Position numbers and translations under genes: made by a program
The notes under the pieces: model-generated
The model's input: only the letters and a program-made list of their open reading frames with translations
The model's database searches: none
What the model was told of the DNA's origin: nothing
Shown: one piece after another, positions 1 to 8,095 of the stretch
Numbering within the stretch: position 1 is the stretch's first letter
Layout: each line of letters starts with the position of its first letter
Assembly: GCA_003167415.1 (NCBI GenBank)
Contig: PMTF01000004.1
Location: 62,001-126,000, forward strand
Direction of reading: 5' to 3'
Origin: Acidimicrobiaceae bacterium
GTDB lineage: Bacteria > Actinomycetota > Acidimicrobiia > Acidimicrobiales > RAAP-2
DNA: 64,000 nucleotides

Positions 1-108
1 GCAGTTCGTCGAGGCGACGAACGGTGTACTCCCATTATGGGCCGTCCCGCAGGCACTGAGACCAATCGCGCTGAGCGCCGCGACCAGAACAACGCGCGCA
101 GTTTTCAT
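1..108 (-). CDS. Putative lipoprotein, N-terminal fragment
   Basis: Only the first 36 codons lie in the window; the gene continues past the left edge. The start ATG AAA ACT encodes a short basic n-region, a hydrophobic stretch (VVLVAALSAIGLSAC) and a lipobox LSAC with Cys at residue 20. This predicts signal peptidase II processing and anchoring to the outer face of the membrane. After the Cys the sequence is polar (GTAHNGSTPF), as in lipoprotein linkers. It starts 43 bp past the stop of the TetR gene on the same strand, so it could be co-transcribed, or it could be an unrelated gene. The mature function cannot be judged from this fragment. Confidence 0.6.
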   Translation of the reverse strand, partial: MKTARVVLVAALSAIGLSACGTAHNGSTPFVASTNC

Positions 109-151
109 TCACCAACGCTAACGCGACCTCAGTCATGGATGGCGCCGTGCT

Positions 152-808
152 CTACAGTGCGAGGTTGCTCGGTTCCTTCCGGATCGCCGCTTCGGCCAAG
201 ACCGTGAGGGCGAGGAACCACTCGTCGGGATTGACGGAGAGCGCGTGTTCTCCTTCGAGTTCAATCTGACCGAAGAAGAGGGCGTACCAGATCCGTGCAA
301 AAGCGACGGCGCTCATGCCCTCGGCGAGGAGGTTCGCGTCTTGGAGGGGCTGCACGCGACTGACAATGAGATCGGCAACCTCCTTTTTGGCCTCCGCGAT
401 CCCTCGCGACGCCGTGGGATTATGGCGCGCGAACGACATGCTCTCAATTCTTTGAATCCTCGCCTCGGTTCGTGCGGGCACTTGGGCCTCGGCGATGATG
501 ACGCGAAGGGCTTGACGTAGGTCATCGGTCGTCTTCACCGTCATGAGTGGATTGGTGAAGGTTTCGGCGAGTCCGCCCAGGACCTCTCGAAACCGGTGAG
601 AGATTGCGCACGCGATGAGGTCCTCGCGATCGTCGAAGTAGCTGTACAGCAGGGCGACCGAAATCCCTGCGGCGTACGCCACGCGTTTCACCCGGAACTG
701 GGTCATGCCGTTGAGTTCGATCTCTTGCGAAGCGGCCTTGAGAATCGTGTCCCGCGTCATGAATGGAGGATACAGCGGGTCTAGGGCCTTTTCTATTCGT
801 GAATCCAA
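152..808 (-). CDS. TetR/AcrR family transcriptional regulator
   Basis: 218 aa from a TTG start that overlaps the end of the E2 gene by 16 bp. An ATG at 760 (MTRDTILKAA) would give 202 aa and places the helix-turn-helix at the usual distance from the N-terminus; the start is undecided because neither has a clear ribosome binding site. The DNA-binding domain is seen in MTRDTILKAASQEIELNG followed by VAYAAGISVALLYSYFDD, the typical TetR recognition-helix region. The remaining ~140 aa would be the ligand and dimer domain. It is the last gene of the hydrolase-E2-TetR run, so it may repress this run and the divergent Liv operon through the inverted repeats at 3291-3332. That target is an inference. 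Confidence 0.85.
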   Translation of the reverse strand: MDSRIEKALDPLYPPFMTRDTILKAASQEIELNGMTQFRVKRVAYAAGISVALLYSYFDDREDLIACAISHRFREVLGGLAETFTNPLMTVKTTDDLRQALRVIIAEAQVPARTEARIQRIESMSFARHNPTASRGIAEAKKEVADLIVSRVQPLQDANLLAEGMSAVAFARIWYALFFGQIELEGEHALSVNPDEWFLALTVLAEAAIRKEPSNLAL

Positions 809-2103
809 TCACGATCATTCAGCTGCGCGTCAACGTGCGCGAGGAACCGCGCGGCGGTCGCCCCATCGATAGCCCGATGATCGAACGTCAAGGCCAGGAG
901 TCCGACCGAGTGAATTGCGATCGATTCGTCGCCGTACGGATCCATGACGACGACCGGTTTGCGGGTGACGCCGTCGGTCGCCAGAATCGCCACTTGGGGC
1001 TGGTTGATGATGGCCCCGGTCATCAGGGTTCCGTACGGTCCAGGATTCGTGATCGTGAAGGTGGCGCCGGTTAAATCGTCAACCGTCAACTTCTTCGCGC
1101 GAGCGTCTTGGGCGACTTGTCGGATTCGTCGCGCGATCTCGAAGAGGTCCAGCTGGTTCGCGTGGCGAATGACCGGGACGACGAGTCCATCACCGTCCAA
1201 GTCCACCGCGATGCCCAGGTTGAGGTCACGGTGAACGATCAGTTCATCGTTCCCCACCGAGGCATTGAGTTGGGGAAACGCAATCAGGGCGTCGAGGACG
1301 GCGAGTGAGATGAAAGGTAGATACGTGAGTGTGAATCCTTCACGCTCCTTGAAGTCGCCGCCGTGAAGTCGTCGGTAACTTTCAACGTGTTCGTAATCGA
1401 CCTCTTTCACCATCAAGGTGTGGGCCGACGTGGCCTTGGAGTGAACCATGCGTTCGGCCGTGAGCCGACGCAACTTGGTGAAGGGAACGACTTCATCTCC
1501 CGCTTCGCCGCCTCGCGCGTTGATCGCCGCTTCGACGTCGTGGCGTGAAAGACGTCCACTCGGTCCACTCCCCTTCACTGAGGACACGTCGAGGTCGTGG
1601 GCGTCGATCAGATGTCGCACGATTGGTGAGTTCGTCGTCGACGCCGCGGTGGAGGACTGGGCAATGAAAGTCTCGACGTCGTGGCGCGTTAGTCGACCCC
1701 CGGGACCCGTGGCCGCGATGTCGCTCGCTTCGAGTTTGTGATCTTCGAGGAGTCGGCGAACGGCGGGTGAAAGTCGCTGAGCGTTCTCGACTCGTTCGCT
1801 CGGTGTCGCGATCGCCTCGGGTGAGGCAGCGACGGATGAGGACGGTCGTTGAACGTTGTCGTCGGGTTCGTCGTTGTCAATCACCGCCAGAATGGTCCCG
1901 ACGTCGACGGTTTCGCCCTCCTGCACGATGATCGCTGAAAGGACTCCGCTCGCCGGAGACGGTATCTCGGTGTCGACCTTGTCGGTGGAGACCTCGAAGA
2001 GGGGCTCTCCTTTGTTGACGGCGTCGCCCACGGCTTTGAACCATTTCGTTACCGTGCCGTCGGCCACGGTCTCACCGAGTTGGGGCATCGTTATGTTTCT
2101 CAT
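793..2103 (-). CDS. 2-oxoacid dehydrogenase E2 (lipoamide acyltransferase) with two peripheral-subunit-binding domains
   Basis: 436 aa from the ATG at 2103 (MRNITMPQLGETV); upstream in-frame codons lie inside the hydrolase gene and were rejected as coding. Residues ~1-78 are a lipoyl domain with the lipoylated Lys42 in STDKVDTE. Residues ~110-147 (LSPAVRRLLEDHKLEASDIA, GRLTRHDV) and ~159-194 (SPIVRHLIDAHDLDV, GRLSRHDV) are two separate peripheral-subunit-binding domains where most bacterial E2s have one. Residues ~205-436 are the catalytic domain with FDHRAIDG near the C-terminus. It transfers acyl groups to CoA in a pyruvate, acetoin or branched-chain 2-oxoacid dehydrogenase complex. The likely partner E1 subunits are at 10287-12259. 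No E3 gene is in the window. Confidence 0.9.
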   Translation of the reverse strand: MRNITMPQLGETVADGTVTKWFKAVGDAVNKGEPLFEVSTDKVDTEIPSPASGVLSAIIVQEGETVDVGTILAVIDNDEPDDNVQRPSSSVAASPEAIATPSERVENAQRLSPAVRRLLEDHKLEASDIAATGPGGRLTRHDVETFIAQSSTAASTTNSPIVRHLIDAHDLDVSSVKGSGPSGRLSRHDVEAAINARGGEAGDEVVPFTKLRRLTAERMVHSKATSAHTLMVKEVDYEHVESYRRLHGGDFKEREGFTLTYLPFISLAVLDALIAFPQLNASVGNDELIVHRDLNLGIAVDLDGDGLVVPVIRHANQLDLFEIARRIRQVAQDARAKKLTVDDLTGATFTITNPGPYGTLMTGAIINQPQVAILATDGVTRKPVVVMDPYGDESIAIHSVGLLALTFDHRAIDGATAARFLAHVDAQLNDRDWIHE

Positions 2104-2134
2104 CGTCGATTGACCGGTTCCCAAGCGAGGCGTC

Positions 2135-3217
2135 TCACAGTGACTCCACGTCCAAGTGACGGCCCATCCAGTCGGCGCCCAGAGGACGGTGATGATTGAT
2201 GACGTTGGCGCAGCCGTGGTTGCCCTCGGCCAGCAAGACGAACTTGGTTTCACCGCGCGCTTCGTTCGCGAGACGCTCTCCGTCTTGCCAGGGGAAGAGT
2301 CGGTCTCGCTTGCCCATGATGACCATCAGCGGTTGGTTAATCTTCTCGGCGAAGCCTTCCAAGGTCATATCCCAGGCTCGACGTTCCGCCGCTTCGGGCG
2401 ATGAAGAGTACGAACGCACTTCAAAGGCGTGGCGAGTGAGTGGATTCAGGTCCTTCCACGTGGCCCCCAAGTTGTAGGGACCGGCGAGGGCGATGGTCGC
2501 TCGAATCGGAAGGTTGGCACTCGCGAGCCGTGCGGCGTAGAAGCCGCCGAGGGAGACACCCCACACCCCGAGACGACCGGCGTCCACTTCGGGCAGTGAC
2601 TGGAGAAATGGGATGACGGTCGCCCCGACCTCTTCCCACTCCGGTCGAATAGGCAAGGTCCATTCCGCCTCGCCTTGACCGGGACCGTCGAGAGCAAAGG
2701 TCGCCATGCCCCGCTCAAGGAAGGCCCGTTCCACTTCTCGAAACTCCTCCTTTGTCGAATCGAGACCGGGAATCAACAGCACCGTCGGGTGAGGTCCGTG
2801 GTCATTCGGCCTGCGAAAGAGGCCCACGAGCTTCGAGTCGTCGAATGGTATTTCGTGACGACTCGCGGGAGGAACGAAGAGGGGCGTGGCCCGGTTGATC
2901 GCATCAACGGCACGAGCGTGCGCGTCCCTCGCTTGATCCTGGTCGTGCACGAACATGAACTTGCCAAAGTGGAAGTACGTGGCCGCGCGGGCGTAGAACT
3001 CCCCCGCGCTTCGGTGGCGTTCCTCTTTCAGGGCTTCGTCGCCCAGGACCAACTGCTCTTCGGCGCCGGCGCACCACGCCGCGCACCAGTCGTTCCAGTG
3101 CTCCAGTGGTTTGGTGATTCGCGCGTAATCGCTGGCGTCCACGCCATTGGCCGTAAATCGAGGTTCCCAGTTCGCAATGGCCGTTTCGAGAAGTACGTCA
3201 GACACGAAGCCCCCCAC
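2135..3217 (-). CDS. Alpha/beta hydrolase of the FrsA / 2,6-dihydropseudooxynicotine hydrolase type
   Basis: 360 aa from GTG at 3217; a second GTG at 3205 follows a GGGGGG run and may be the true start. A helical N-terminal region (~1-130, with WNDWCAAWCAGAEE) precedes an alpha/beta hydrolase core with LLIPGLDSTKEE as oxyanion loop, nucleophile elbow GVSLGG, an acid in GKRDRLFPW and His in EGNHGCAN. This layout matches the family of the C-C-bond hydrolase of nicotine catabolism and FrsA-like esterases. It is first in a minus-strand run (31 bp before E2), divergent from the Liv operon, so it probably acts on the compound imported or on an intermediate. The substrate is unknown. Confidence 0.85.
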   Translation of the reverse strand: MGGFVSDVLLETAIANWEPRFTANGVDASDYARITKPLEHWNDWCAAWCAGAEEQLVLGDEALKEERHRSAGEFYARAATYFHFGKFMFVHDQDQARDAHARAVDAINRATPLFVPPASRHEIPFDDSKLVGLFRRPNDHGPHPTVLLIPGLDSTKEEFREVERAFLERGMATFALDGPGQGEAEWTLPIRPEWEEVGATVIPFLQSLPEVDAGRLGVWGVSLGGFYAARLASANLPIRATIALAGPYNLGATWKDLNPLTRHAFEVRSYSSSPEAAERRAWDMTLEGFAEKINQPLMVIMGKRDRLFPWQDGERLANEARGETKFVLLAEGNHGCANVINHHRPLGADWMGRHLDVESL

Positions 3218-3290
3218 GGACGTTGGATTTGAAGCCGATGGTAATGGATTCTGGGCCGCGCTGAACAGGGATCGGGCGTTGAAATCTTTT

Positions 3291-3310
3291 CACCACGAAA
3301 TGGCGTGGTG
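3291..3310. promoter_or_regulatory. Inverted repeat in divergent promoter region (candidate operator)
   Basis: Two perfect 7-bp arms, CACCACG and CGTGGTG, are separated by 6 bp (AAATGG). The repeat sits between the divergent hydrolase and Liv-operon starts. Size and symmetry fit a TetR-type operator; a TetR gene ends the minus-strand run. Binding is inferred. Confidence 0.45.
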
Positions 3311-3318
3311 GACTTGTT

Positions 3319-3332
3319 TGACCAACGGGTCA
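3319..3332. promoter_or_regulatory. Second inverted repeat, overlapping a possible -35 box
   Basis: TGACC and GGTCA arms are separated by 4 bp. The left arm overlaps TTGACC (3318-3323), a plausible -35 element for the plus-strand operon, although no good -10 follows at 17-18 bp. A repressor bound here would block the Liv promoter. Weak evidence, from symmetry and position only. Confidence 0.3.
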
Positions 3333-3348
3333 TCGTTAGGGTTACGAA

Positions 3349-3365
3349 ATCGCCCTTCGGGCGAT
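3349..3365 (+). other. Short hairpin upstream of the substrate-binding protein gene
   Basis: ATCGCCC and GGGCGAT form a 7-bp stem with a TTC loop, 60 bp before the start codon. There is no T-run after it, so it is more likely a leader hairpin than a terminator. It could stabilise or attenuate the Liv transcript. Confidence 0.35.
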
Positions 3366-3424
3366 CGACTCTGGAATAACGCACATTGGGGGACGCCGGG
3401 GCCGCGTAAATGCAGGGGGGAAAT

Positions 3425-4675
3425 ATGACAGGGAAAAGGCGACTTTTTCGCGCGTTCGGTGTGGTTTCGATCACACTGGCGTCTCTAGCGACGGTTTCTA
3501 CGTCGAGTGGGGCGTCGGGGAGCGGGACAATTGCCAAAGGCCATCCGGTCTTGATCGGGGCGTCACTCTCACTATCGGGTGACTTCTCGGGCGACGGCGA
3601 TGCCTTTCAACAGGGCTACAAACTGTGGGCCGCGGACCAGAACAAAAAAGGCGGTCTGCTCGGTCACAAGATTGAACTGAAGATTATTTCAGACGCCTCG
3701 AGCCCAACTCAGGTCGTCACTAACTATCAGGCGCTGATCTCAAATGACCACGTGAATCTGACCTTCGGTCCGTTCTCGTCGCTTTTGACGCTGCCAGCAG
3801 CCCGGACCGTTAATCGATACGGCTACGCCATGGTCGAAGGCGCGGGCGGGGCACCCTCAGTATTCCAGGCGGGACTGCACAACGTCTTTGACGCCGCGTT
3901 ACCCGTAGCGAACGGACTCGTGCCCTTTGCGCAGTGGCTCGCCTCGCTGCCCGCAAGCCAACGACCCAAGACGATTGCGTACGCGACGTCGACCGACCCG
4001 TTCACCGAACCGCAGATTCCTGTCGCCGAGAAGATCATCAAAGCGGCCGGAATCAAGACGGTGTACTACAAGACGTTCCCCGCCGAACCGTCGGACTACA
4101 CGACCATTGCTGACGCCGTGGCCGCCACCAACGCGCAGGTCGTCATTTTGGGTTCCGTCGACGTACCGACGGTGTCGGCCTTCATGCAGGCCTTCGAACA
4201 GGCGCACTACAACCCCAGGGCCTTCATCGCCACGGCCGGCCCCGACCAAGGCAAGACCTTCTTGAGCGCGGTAGGCGCGGGCAACTCGAATGGCGTCATG
4301 GTGCCCAACGCGTGGTACGGCGGTTCGAGCAACCCAGAGAGCAAGACCATGGTCGCCGAATTCATCAAGAAGTACGGTGGCACGGCCTCCGAAGTCAATG
4401 CGGACGTGGCCGAGGCGTACGCCGTGGGTCAAGTCATCACCGCGGCGGTAAAGGCGACGGGCGGCTTCAACAACGCCAAGATCATCACCTACCTCCACTC
4501 CGGCGTCACGATTCAGAGCGTTCTCGGAGCGGTGAAGTTCAACAACCTCGGTGAGAACAACCAACCGACGGCGTACACGTTCCAGTGGCAGGGCGCGAAG
4601 TTCGTCGAGGTGAATCCCGCAACCGACCCGGGCGCTACCAAGATCCTGTTCCCCAAGCCGGCTTGGAAGAATTAA
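3425..4675 (+). CDS. livK: Liv-type ABC importer, periplasmic-type substrate-binding protein
   Basis: 416 aa from ATG at 3425, chosen because GGGGGG lies just upstream; an in-frame ATG at 3410 lies within that site. A Sec signal (KRRLFRAFGVVSITLASLAT) leads into a Leu/Ile/Val-binding-protein fold of the Peripla_BP_6 type: VLIGASLSLSGDFSGDGDAF, then LLGHKIELKII and SPTQVVTNYQALIS. No lipobox Cys is seen, so anchoring is unclear. It is the first gene of an operon with livH, livM, livG and livF, 3 bp before livH. The family binds branched-chain amino acids, amides, urea and aromatic compounds; the enzymes downstream suggest a carbon/nitrogen compound for catabolism, but the ligand cannot be named. 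Confidence 0.9.
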   Translation: MTGKRRLFRAFGVVSITLASLATVSTSSGASGSGTIAKGHPVLIGASLSLSGDFSGDGDAFQQGYKLWAADQNKKGGLLGHKIELKIISDASSPTQVVTNYQALISNDHVNLTFGPFSSLLTLPAARTVNRYGYAMVEGAGGAPSVFQAGLHNVFDAALPVANGLVPFAQWLASLPASQRPKTIAYATSTDPFTEPQIPVAEKIIKAAGIKTVYYKTFPAEPSDYTTIADAVAATNAQVVILGSVDVPTVSAFMQAFEQAHYNPRAFIATAGPDQGKTFLSAVGAGNSNGVMVPNAWYGGSSNPESKTMVAEFIKKYGGTASEVNADVAEAYAVGQVITAAVKATGGFNNAKIITYLHSGVTIQSVLGAVKFNNLGENNQPTAYTFQWQGAKFVEVNPATDPGATKILFPKPAWKN

Positions 4676-4678
4676 CCC

Positions 4679-5563
4679 TTGAACGGCACTGCAGTTCTGC
4701 ATTCGATCATTGACGGCGTCCTGACCGGTTCGGTCTACGCCTTGATGGCCACGGGTCTTACCCTCATCTTCGGAGTGATGAATATCATCAACGTGGCACA
4801 AGGGATCTTCGTGATCCTCGGTGCCTACTTGAGTTACGCGCTCTCCGTTCATTTGGGTATCGACCTGTTTGTGGGACTGGCCATCACGATCCCCACCCTC
4901 TTTGTGGTGGGGATCGTGGTGGAACGTGTCTTCCTCAGCCGCATAAAGGGCCCCGAGCGGGTCGTGATGTCAATTTTGGTGACCTATGCGATCTCGCTGG
5001 TAATCGAGGGCGTTCTTAACATGGTGTTCTCGGCTAACTACGTGGAGCTGCACGCGTGGTACGCGAACCGTTCCGTCCGTGTCTTTGGGTTCTATCTGGG
5101 TTACATCTATCTATTGGGCTTCGGCCTAGCCGTGGTGTTGCTAGGAGCGCTTTATGTCATGTTGTACCGAACCCGATTCGGTTCGAGCGTCCGGGCGTCC
5201 CTGGCCGATCAAACAGCGGCGGCGCTAATAGGCATCAATGTGCGACGCGTGTCGACCATATGTTTTGGTCTGGGCGTGGCGGTGACGGCGGCTGGTGGAA
5301 TGATCTACGGCGCGACCAACGCCTTCAACGCGAGCTCGAGTTACGACCTCATCTCACGACTACTCGTCATCATCGTGCTGGGCGGTATGGGGAGCATCGG
5401 TGGGGCACTCGTCGCAGGCATCATGATGATCACCATCGAGGACTTGGTGTCGGTGGTGTGGGGACCCGTGTGGTCGAACCTCGCGTTCTTCCTGATCTTG
5501 GTTGTCGTCTTGTCACTTCGCCCCCAGGGTCTCTTCGGTAAGCCATCGGTTCGGGTGGCTTAG
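4679..5563 (+). CDS. livH: Liv-type ABC importer permease (LivH family)
   Basis: 294 aa from a TTG start only 3 bp after the binding-protein stop. The protein is strongly hydrophobic with about eight membrane segments. It opens with the family pattern DGVLTGSVYALMATGLTLIF and GVMNIINVAQG, and near the end shows VIIVLGGMGSIGGALVAG, the coupling region that contacts the ATPases. It forms the membrane channel with LivM. The stop codon shares one base with the livM start, which points to translational coupling. Confidence 0.93.
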   Translation: MNGTAVLHSIIDGVLTGSVYALMATGLTLIFGVMNIINVAQGIFVILGAYLSYALSVHLGIDLFVGLAITIPTLFVVGIVVERVFLSRIKGPERVVMSILVTYAISLVIEGVLNMVFSANYVELHAWYANRSVRVFGFYLGYIYLLGFGLAVVLLGALYVMLYRTRFGSSVRASLADQTAAALIGINVRRVSTICFGLGVAVTAAGGMIYGATNAFNASSSYDLISRLLVIIVLGGMGSIGGALVAGIMMITIEDLVSVVWGPVWSNLAFFLILVVVLSLRPQGLFGKPSVRVA

Positions 5564-6555
5564 TGCTGAGGGTGCGGAACGTCTGGTGGATCGGGGCCTT
5601 GGCCGCCCTGGTGCTCTTCCCGCTAATTGAAACGAATCCAACGTACACCTCGATCGGAATCTTCACCCTCATCTTTATGGGATGTGCCACGTCGTGGAAC
5701 ATGTTCTCCGGCTACTCGGGGTACATCAATCTCGGATCCGCGGTGTCCTATGGCGTAGGTGCCTACACCCTGACACTTTTGGCGGACCATCTCCACGTTC
5801 CGGGAAACGGCGACTTGTTTTGGCTCATACCGGTCGGCGGATTCGCGGCGATGATCGTGGCTGTTCCAGTGGGGCTCGTGGCCTTGCGAGTGCGACGCCA
5901 CACATTTGTTGTGATCACCATCGCCATATTCTTCGTTTTCCAGTTGTCGGCCACCAATTTTTCTTTTACCGGGGGCACTTCGGGCCTTCAGCTTCCTTTG
6001 ATTCCTTGGTTGGAGACCAACTACAACAAACCCTTCTACTACGCGGCGTTAGCGATAACGGTCTTCGCGGCCTTACTGTCATTCGCCGTGCGACGTTCGA
6101 GATTCGGCTTGCAACTGCTCGCGATTCGAGACGACGAAGACCGCGCAGCCGGACTCGGCGTGAAGGTATTTGCCGTGAAACTCACGGGCTTTACGATGTC
6201 GGCCTTCGCGGTCGGCATGGGTGGCGCGCTGTACGCCGTGTTCCTCGGCCAGATCTATCCCCAATTCGTCTTCGACCCCATCTTCGATATCTCCATCGCG
6301 CTGATGTCCATCTTTGGTGGCCTCGGAACGTTGACGGGCCCGCTGCTCGGGGCACTTGTGCTCGAGTCGATGCAGCAGTACCTGACGATTCGCTTCTCCA
6401 ACGGTTCCCTCTACCTGATCATCTTCGGCGCGCTCTTCTTAATTGTCGTCCTTTTCATGCCCCAGGGCATCGTCGTGTATCTGAGCGATTGGCGGTCGCG
6501 CCGGTCGGCGCGGCGCGCCGAAGGCGCTCGAGTCGTGGTGGGAGAAGCGTCGTGA
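5563..6555 (+). CDS. livM: Liv-type ABC importer permease (LivM family)
   Basis: 330 aa from GTG at 5563, overlapping the livH stop by one base. Multiple membrane segments are visible. LivM-family features are SGYSGYINLGSAVSYGVGAY near residue 50 and MSIFGGLGTLTGPLLGA near 250, the EAA-like cytoplasmic loop. The C-terminus ends in a basic tail (RSRRSARRAEGAR). It is the second half of the membrane channel and overlaps livG by 4 bp (GTGA). Confidence 0.93.
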   Translation: MLRVRNVWWIGALAALVLFPLIETNPTYTSIGIFTLIFMGCATSWNMFSGYSGYINLGSAVSYGVGAYTLTLLADHLHVPGNGDLFWLIPVGGFAAMIVAVPVGLVALRVRRHTFVVITIAIFFVFQLSATNFSFTGGTSGLQLPLIPWLETNYNKPFYYAALAITVFAALLSFAVRRSRFGLQLLAIRDDEDRAAGLGVKVFAVKLTGFTMSAFAVGMGGALYAVFLGQIYPQFVFDPIFDISIALMSIFGGLGTLTGPLLGALVLESMQQYLTIRFSNGSLYLIIFGALFLIVVLFMPQGIVVYLSDWRSRRSARRAEGARVVVGEAS

Positions 6556-7322
6556 CGACGTTGCTCAGTGTGGACCGCATCTCCAAGGCCTTCGGCGGAC
6601 TGCAGGCGCTCAACGAGTGTTCGTTGAGCGTGGAGAAGGGCAGCATCACCGGCCTCATTGGACCCAATGGTTCGGGCAAGACCACCCTCTTCAACGTCAT
6701 CACCGGTTACGAGAAGCCTGATTCTGGATCGGTGACCTTCGAAGAGGCCGACATAACTCGCGTCGGTCCGAGCAGGGTGTTTGCTCTCGGCGTGGGACGC
6801 ACGTTTCAGATAACTCGGATCTTCAGTCGCATCACCGTCCTCGAGAACATGCTCGTCGCGACCCAACGTGATGAGGGTTGGCTGCGTGGCCTCACGCGAT
6901 CGAAGTCCTCGAAATCCGAACTCGCCGCAGCGATGGAGTGGCTCGATTTCGTGGGCATCGACCGCCTGGCCTCCCAGCCCGCGGGGTCGCTCTCCTTCGG
7001 ACAGCGCAAGCTCCTGGAACTCGCCTACGTCTTGGTCGCCGATCCCGACGTCATCTTGTTGGACGAGCCCGCCGGCGGGGTGAACCTCACCCTCATCAAC
7101 GAGATCGCCGACAAGATCCAGTCACTCAACAAAGGTGGGAAGACGTTCTTGATCGTGGAACACAACATGGAGTTCGTCATGAATCTCTGTGATCGCGTCA
7201 CCGTCATGCACCAGGGAACCGATCTGGTGAGCGGAACACCGAGTGAGATCCGCAACGATCCGCGCGTTCTCGACGCGTACTTGGGCGGCAGCGACGACGA
7301 TGACGTCGAGGAAGCATCATGA
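6552..7322 (+). CDS. livG: Liv-type ABC importer ATPase (LivG family)
   Basis: 256 aa from GTG at 6552; the reading frame is open far upstream, but that part lies inside livM and was rejected. Walker A is GPNGSGKTT, the Q-loop region is GVGRTFQITRIF, the signature is LSFGQRKLLELA, Walker B is VILLDEPAGGV and the switch His is in IVEHNMEF. The order and the AGGVNL stretch are typical of LivG. It powers the importer with LivF, which it overlaps by 4 bp (ATGA). Confidence 0.93.
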   Translation: MTTLLSVDRISKAFGGLQALNECSLSVEKGSITGLIGPNGSGKTTLFNVITGYEKPDSGSVTFEEADITRVGPSRVFALGVGRTFQITRIFSRITVLENMLVATQRDEGWLRGLTRSKSSKSELAAAMEWLDFVGIDRLASQPAGSLSFGQRKLLELAYVLVADPDVILLDEPAGGVNLTLINEIADKIQSLNKGGKTFLIVEHNMEFVMNLCDRVTVMHQGTDLVSGTPSEIRNDPRVLDAYLGGSDDDDVEEAS

Positions 7323-8095
7323 GCACTTCGACGACGTTCTTGACTTTTGACGGCATTGTCGCCGGCTACGGCGGCGGTGACGTCCTCCGAGGCGTGGATT
7401 TCACGGTGCACGAAGGCGGAGTGACCTGCATCGTGGGCCCCAACGGCTCAGGAAAATCAACGCTGCTCAAGACCGTGAGTGGGTTGCTTCATCCTCGACT
7501 CGGTCAGATCGTGTTCAAGGGAACAGCGCTGGTGGGAAAGACGCCGCGCGAGATCTTGAAACTGGGCATCGTCCAGGTGCCTCAACAGCACAGTCTCTTT
7601 CGTGAGATGAGCGTCGAAGAGAACGTGTCGCTCGGCGCGTTTCTGGTACGTGATCGCGCCGAAGTCGCCCGACGCTTGAGTTCCGTGCGCGAGATGTTCC
7701 CCATCGTCGCTTCTCGCGCGAAGGACAAAGCCGGGAGCCTCTCCGGCGGCCAACAGCGACTGGTCGAGTTCGCGCGTTGCTTGATGCTCGAGCCGGAGTT
7801 GGTGGTCCTGGACGAACCGTCCATGGGACTCGACCCGAAGACCCTCCGATCAATGTTTGACACCATCAAGTTGATGAACGAGATGGGACGCACGGTGTTA
7901 CTCGTTGAACAGAATGCCCGCCAAGCCCTTAAATTGTCACATCACGGGGTGGTACTGGAAAATGGACAGGTACGGCTCTCCGGAACTGGCAAAGAAGTCT
8001 TGAACAACCCCGAGATAGGTGCGCTGTACCTCGGCGGCACGATCAAAGCCGGGCCCGAGATGCACCCGGATGTGACGATGGAGGAGACCGACTAA
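7319..8095 (+). CDS. livF: Liv-type ABC importer ATPase (LivF family)
   Basis: 258 aa. Walker A is GPNGSGKSTLL, the signature LSGGQQRLVEFA, Walker B LVVLDEPSMGL, and the switch region VLLVEQNARQAL. The length is slightly above the usual ~235 aa because of a C-terminal tail after ALYLGG. The stop shares one base with the next start (TAATG), so the importer genes and the downstream dehydrogenase are one transcription unit. Confidence 0.93.
   Translation: MSTSTTFLTFDGIVAGYGGGDVLRGVDFTVHEGGVTCIVGPNGSGKSTLLKTVSGLLHPRLGQIVFKGTALVGKTPREILKLGIVQVPQQHSLFREMSVEENVSLGAFLVRDRAEVARRLSSVREMFPIVASRAKDKAGSLSGGQQRLVEFARCLMLEPELVVLDEPSMGLDPKTLRSMFDTIKLMNEMGRTVLLVEQNARQALKLSHHGVVLENGQVRLSGTGKEVLNNPEIGALYLGGTIKAGPEMHPDVTMEETD

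Noticed and set aside
3899..4852. 317-codon open frame on the minus strand across livK
   Set aside because: It is antisense to a clear binding-protein gene; composition is Arg/Gly/Val-rich as expected from a shadow frame, with no ribosome binding site.
5682..6551. Possible 290-residue N-terminal extension of LivG
   Set aside because: The extension lies wholly inside livM in another frame, is not ABC-like, and LivG starts at 6552 with the usual length and overlap.
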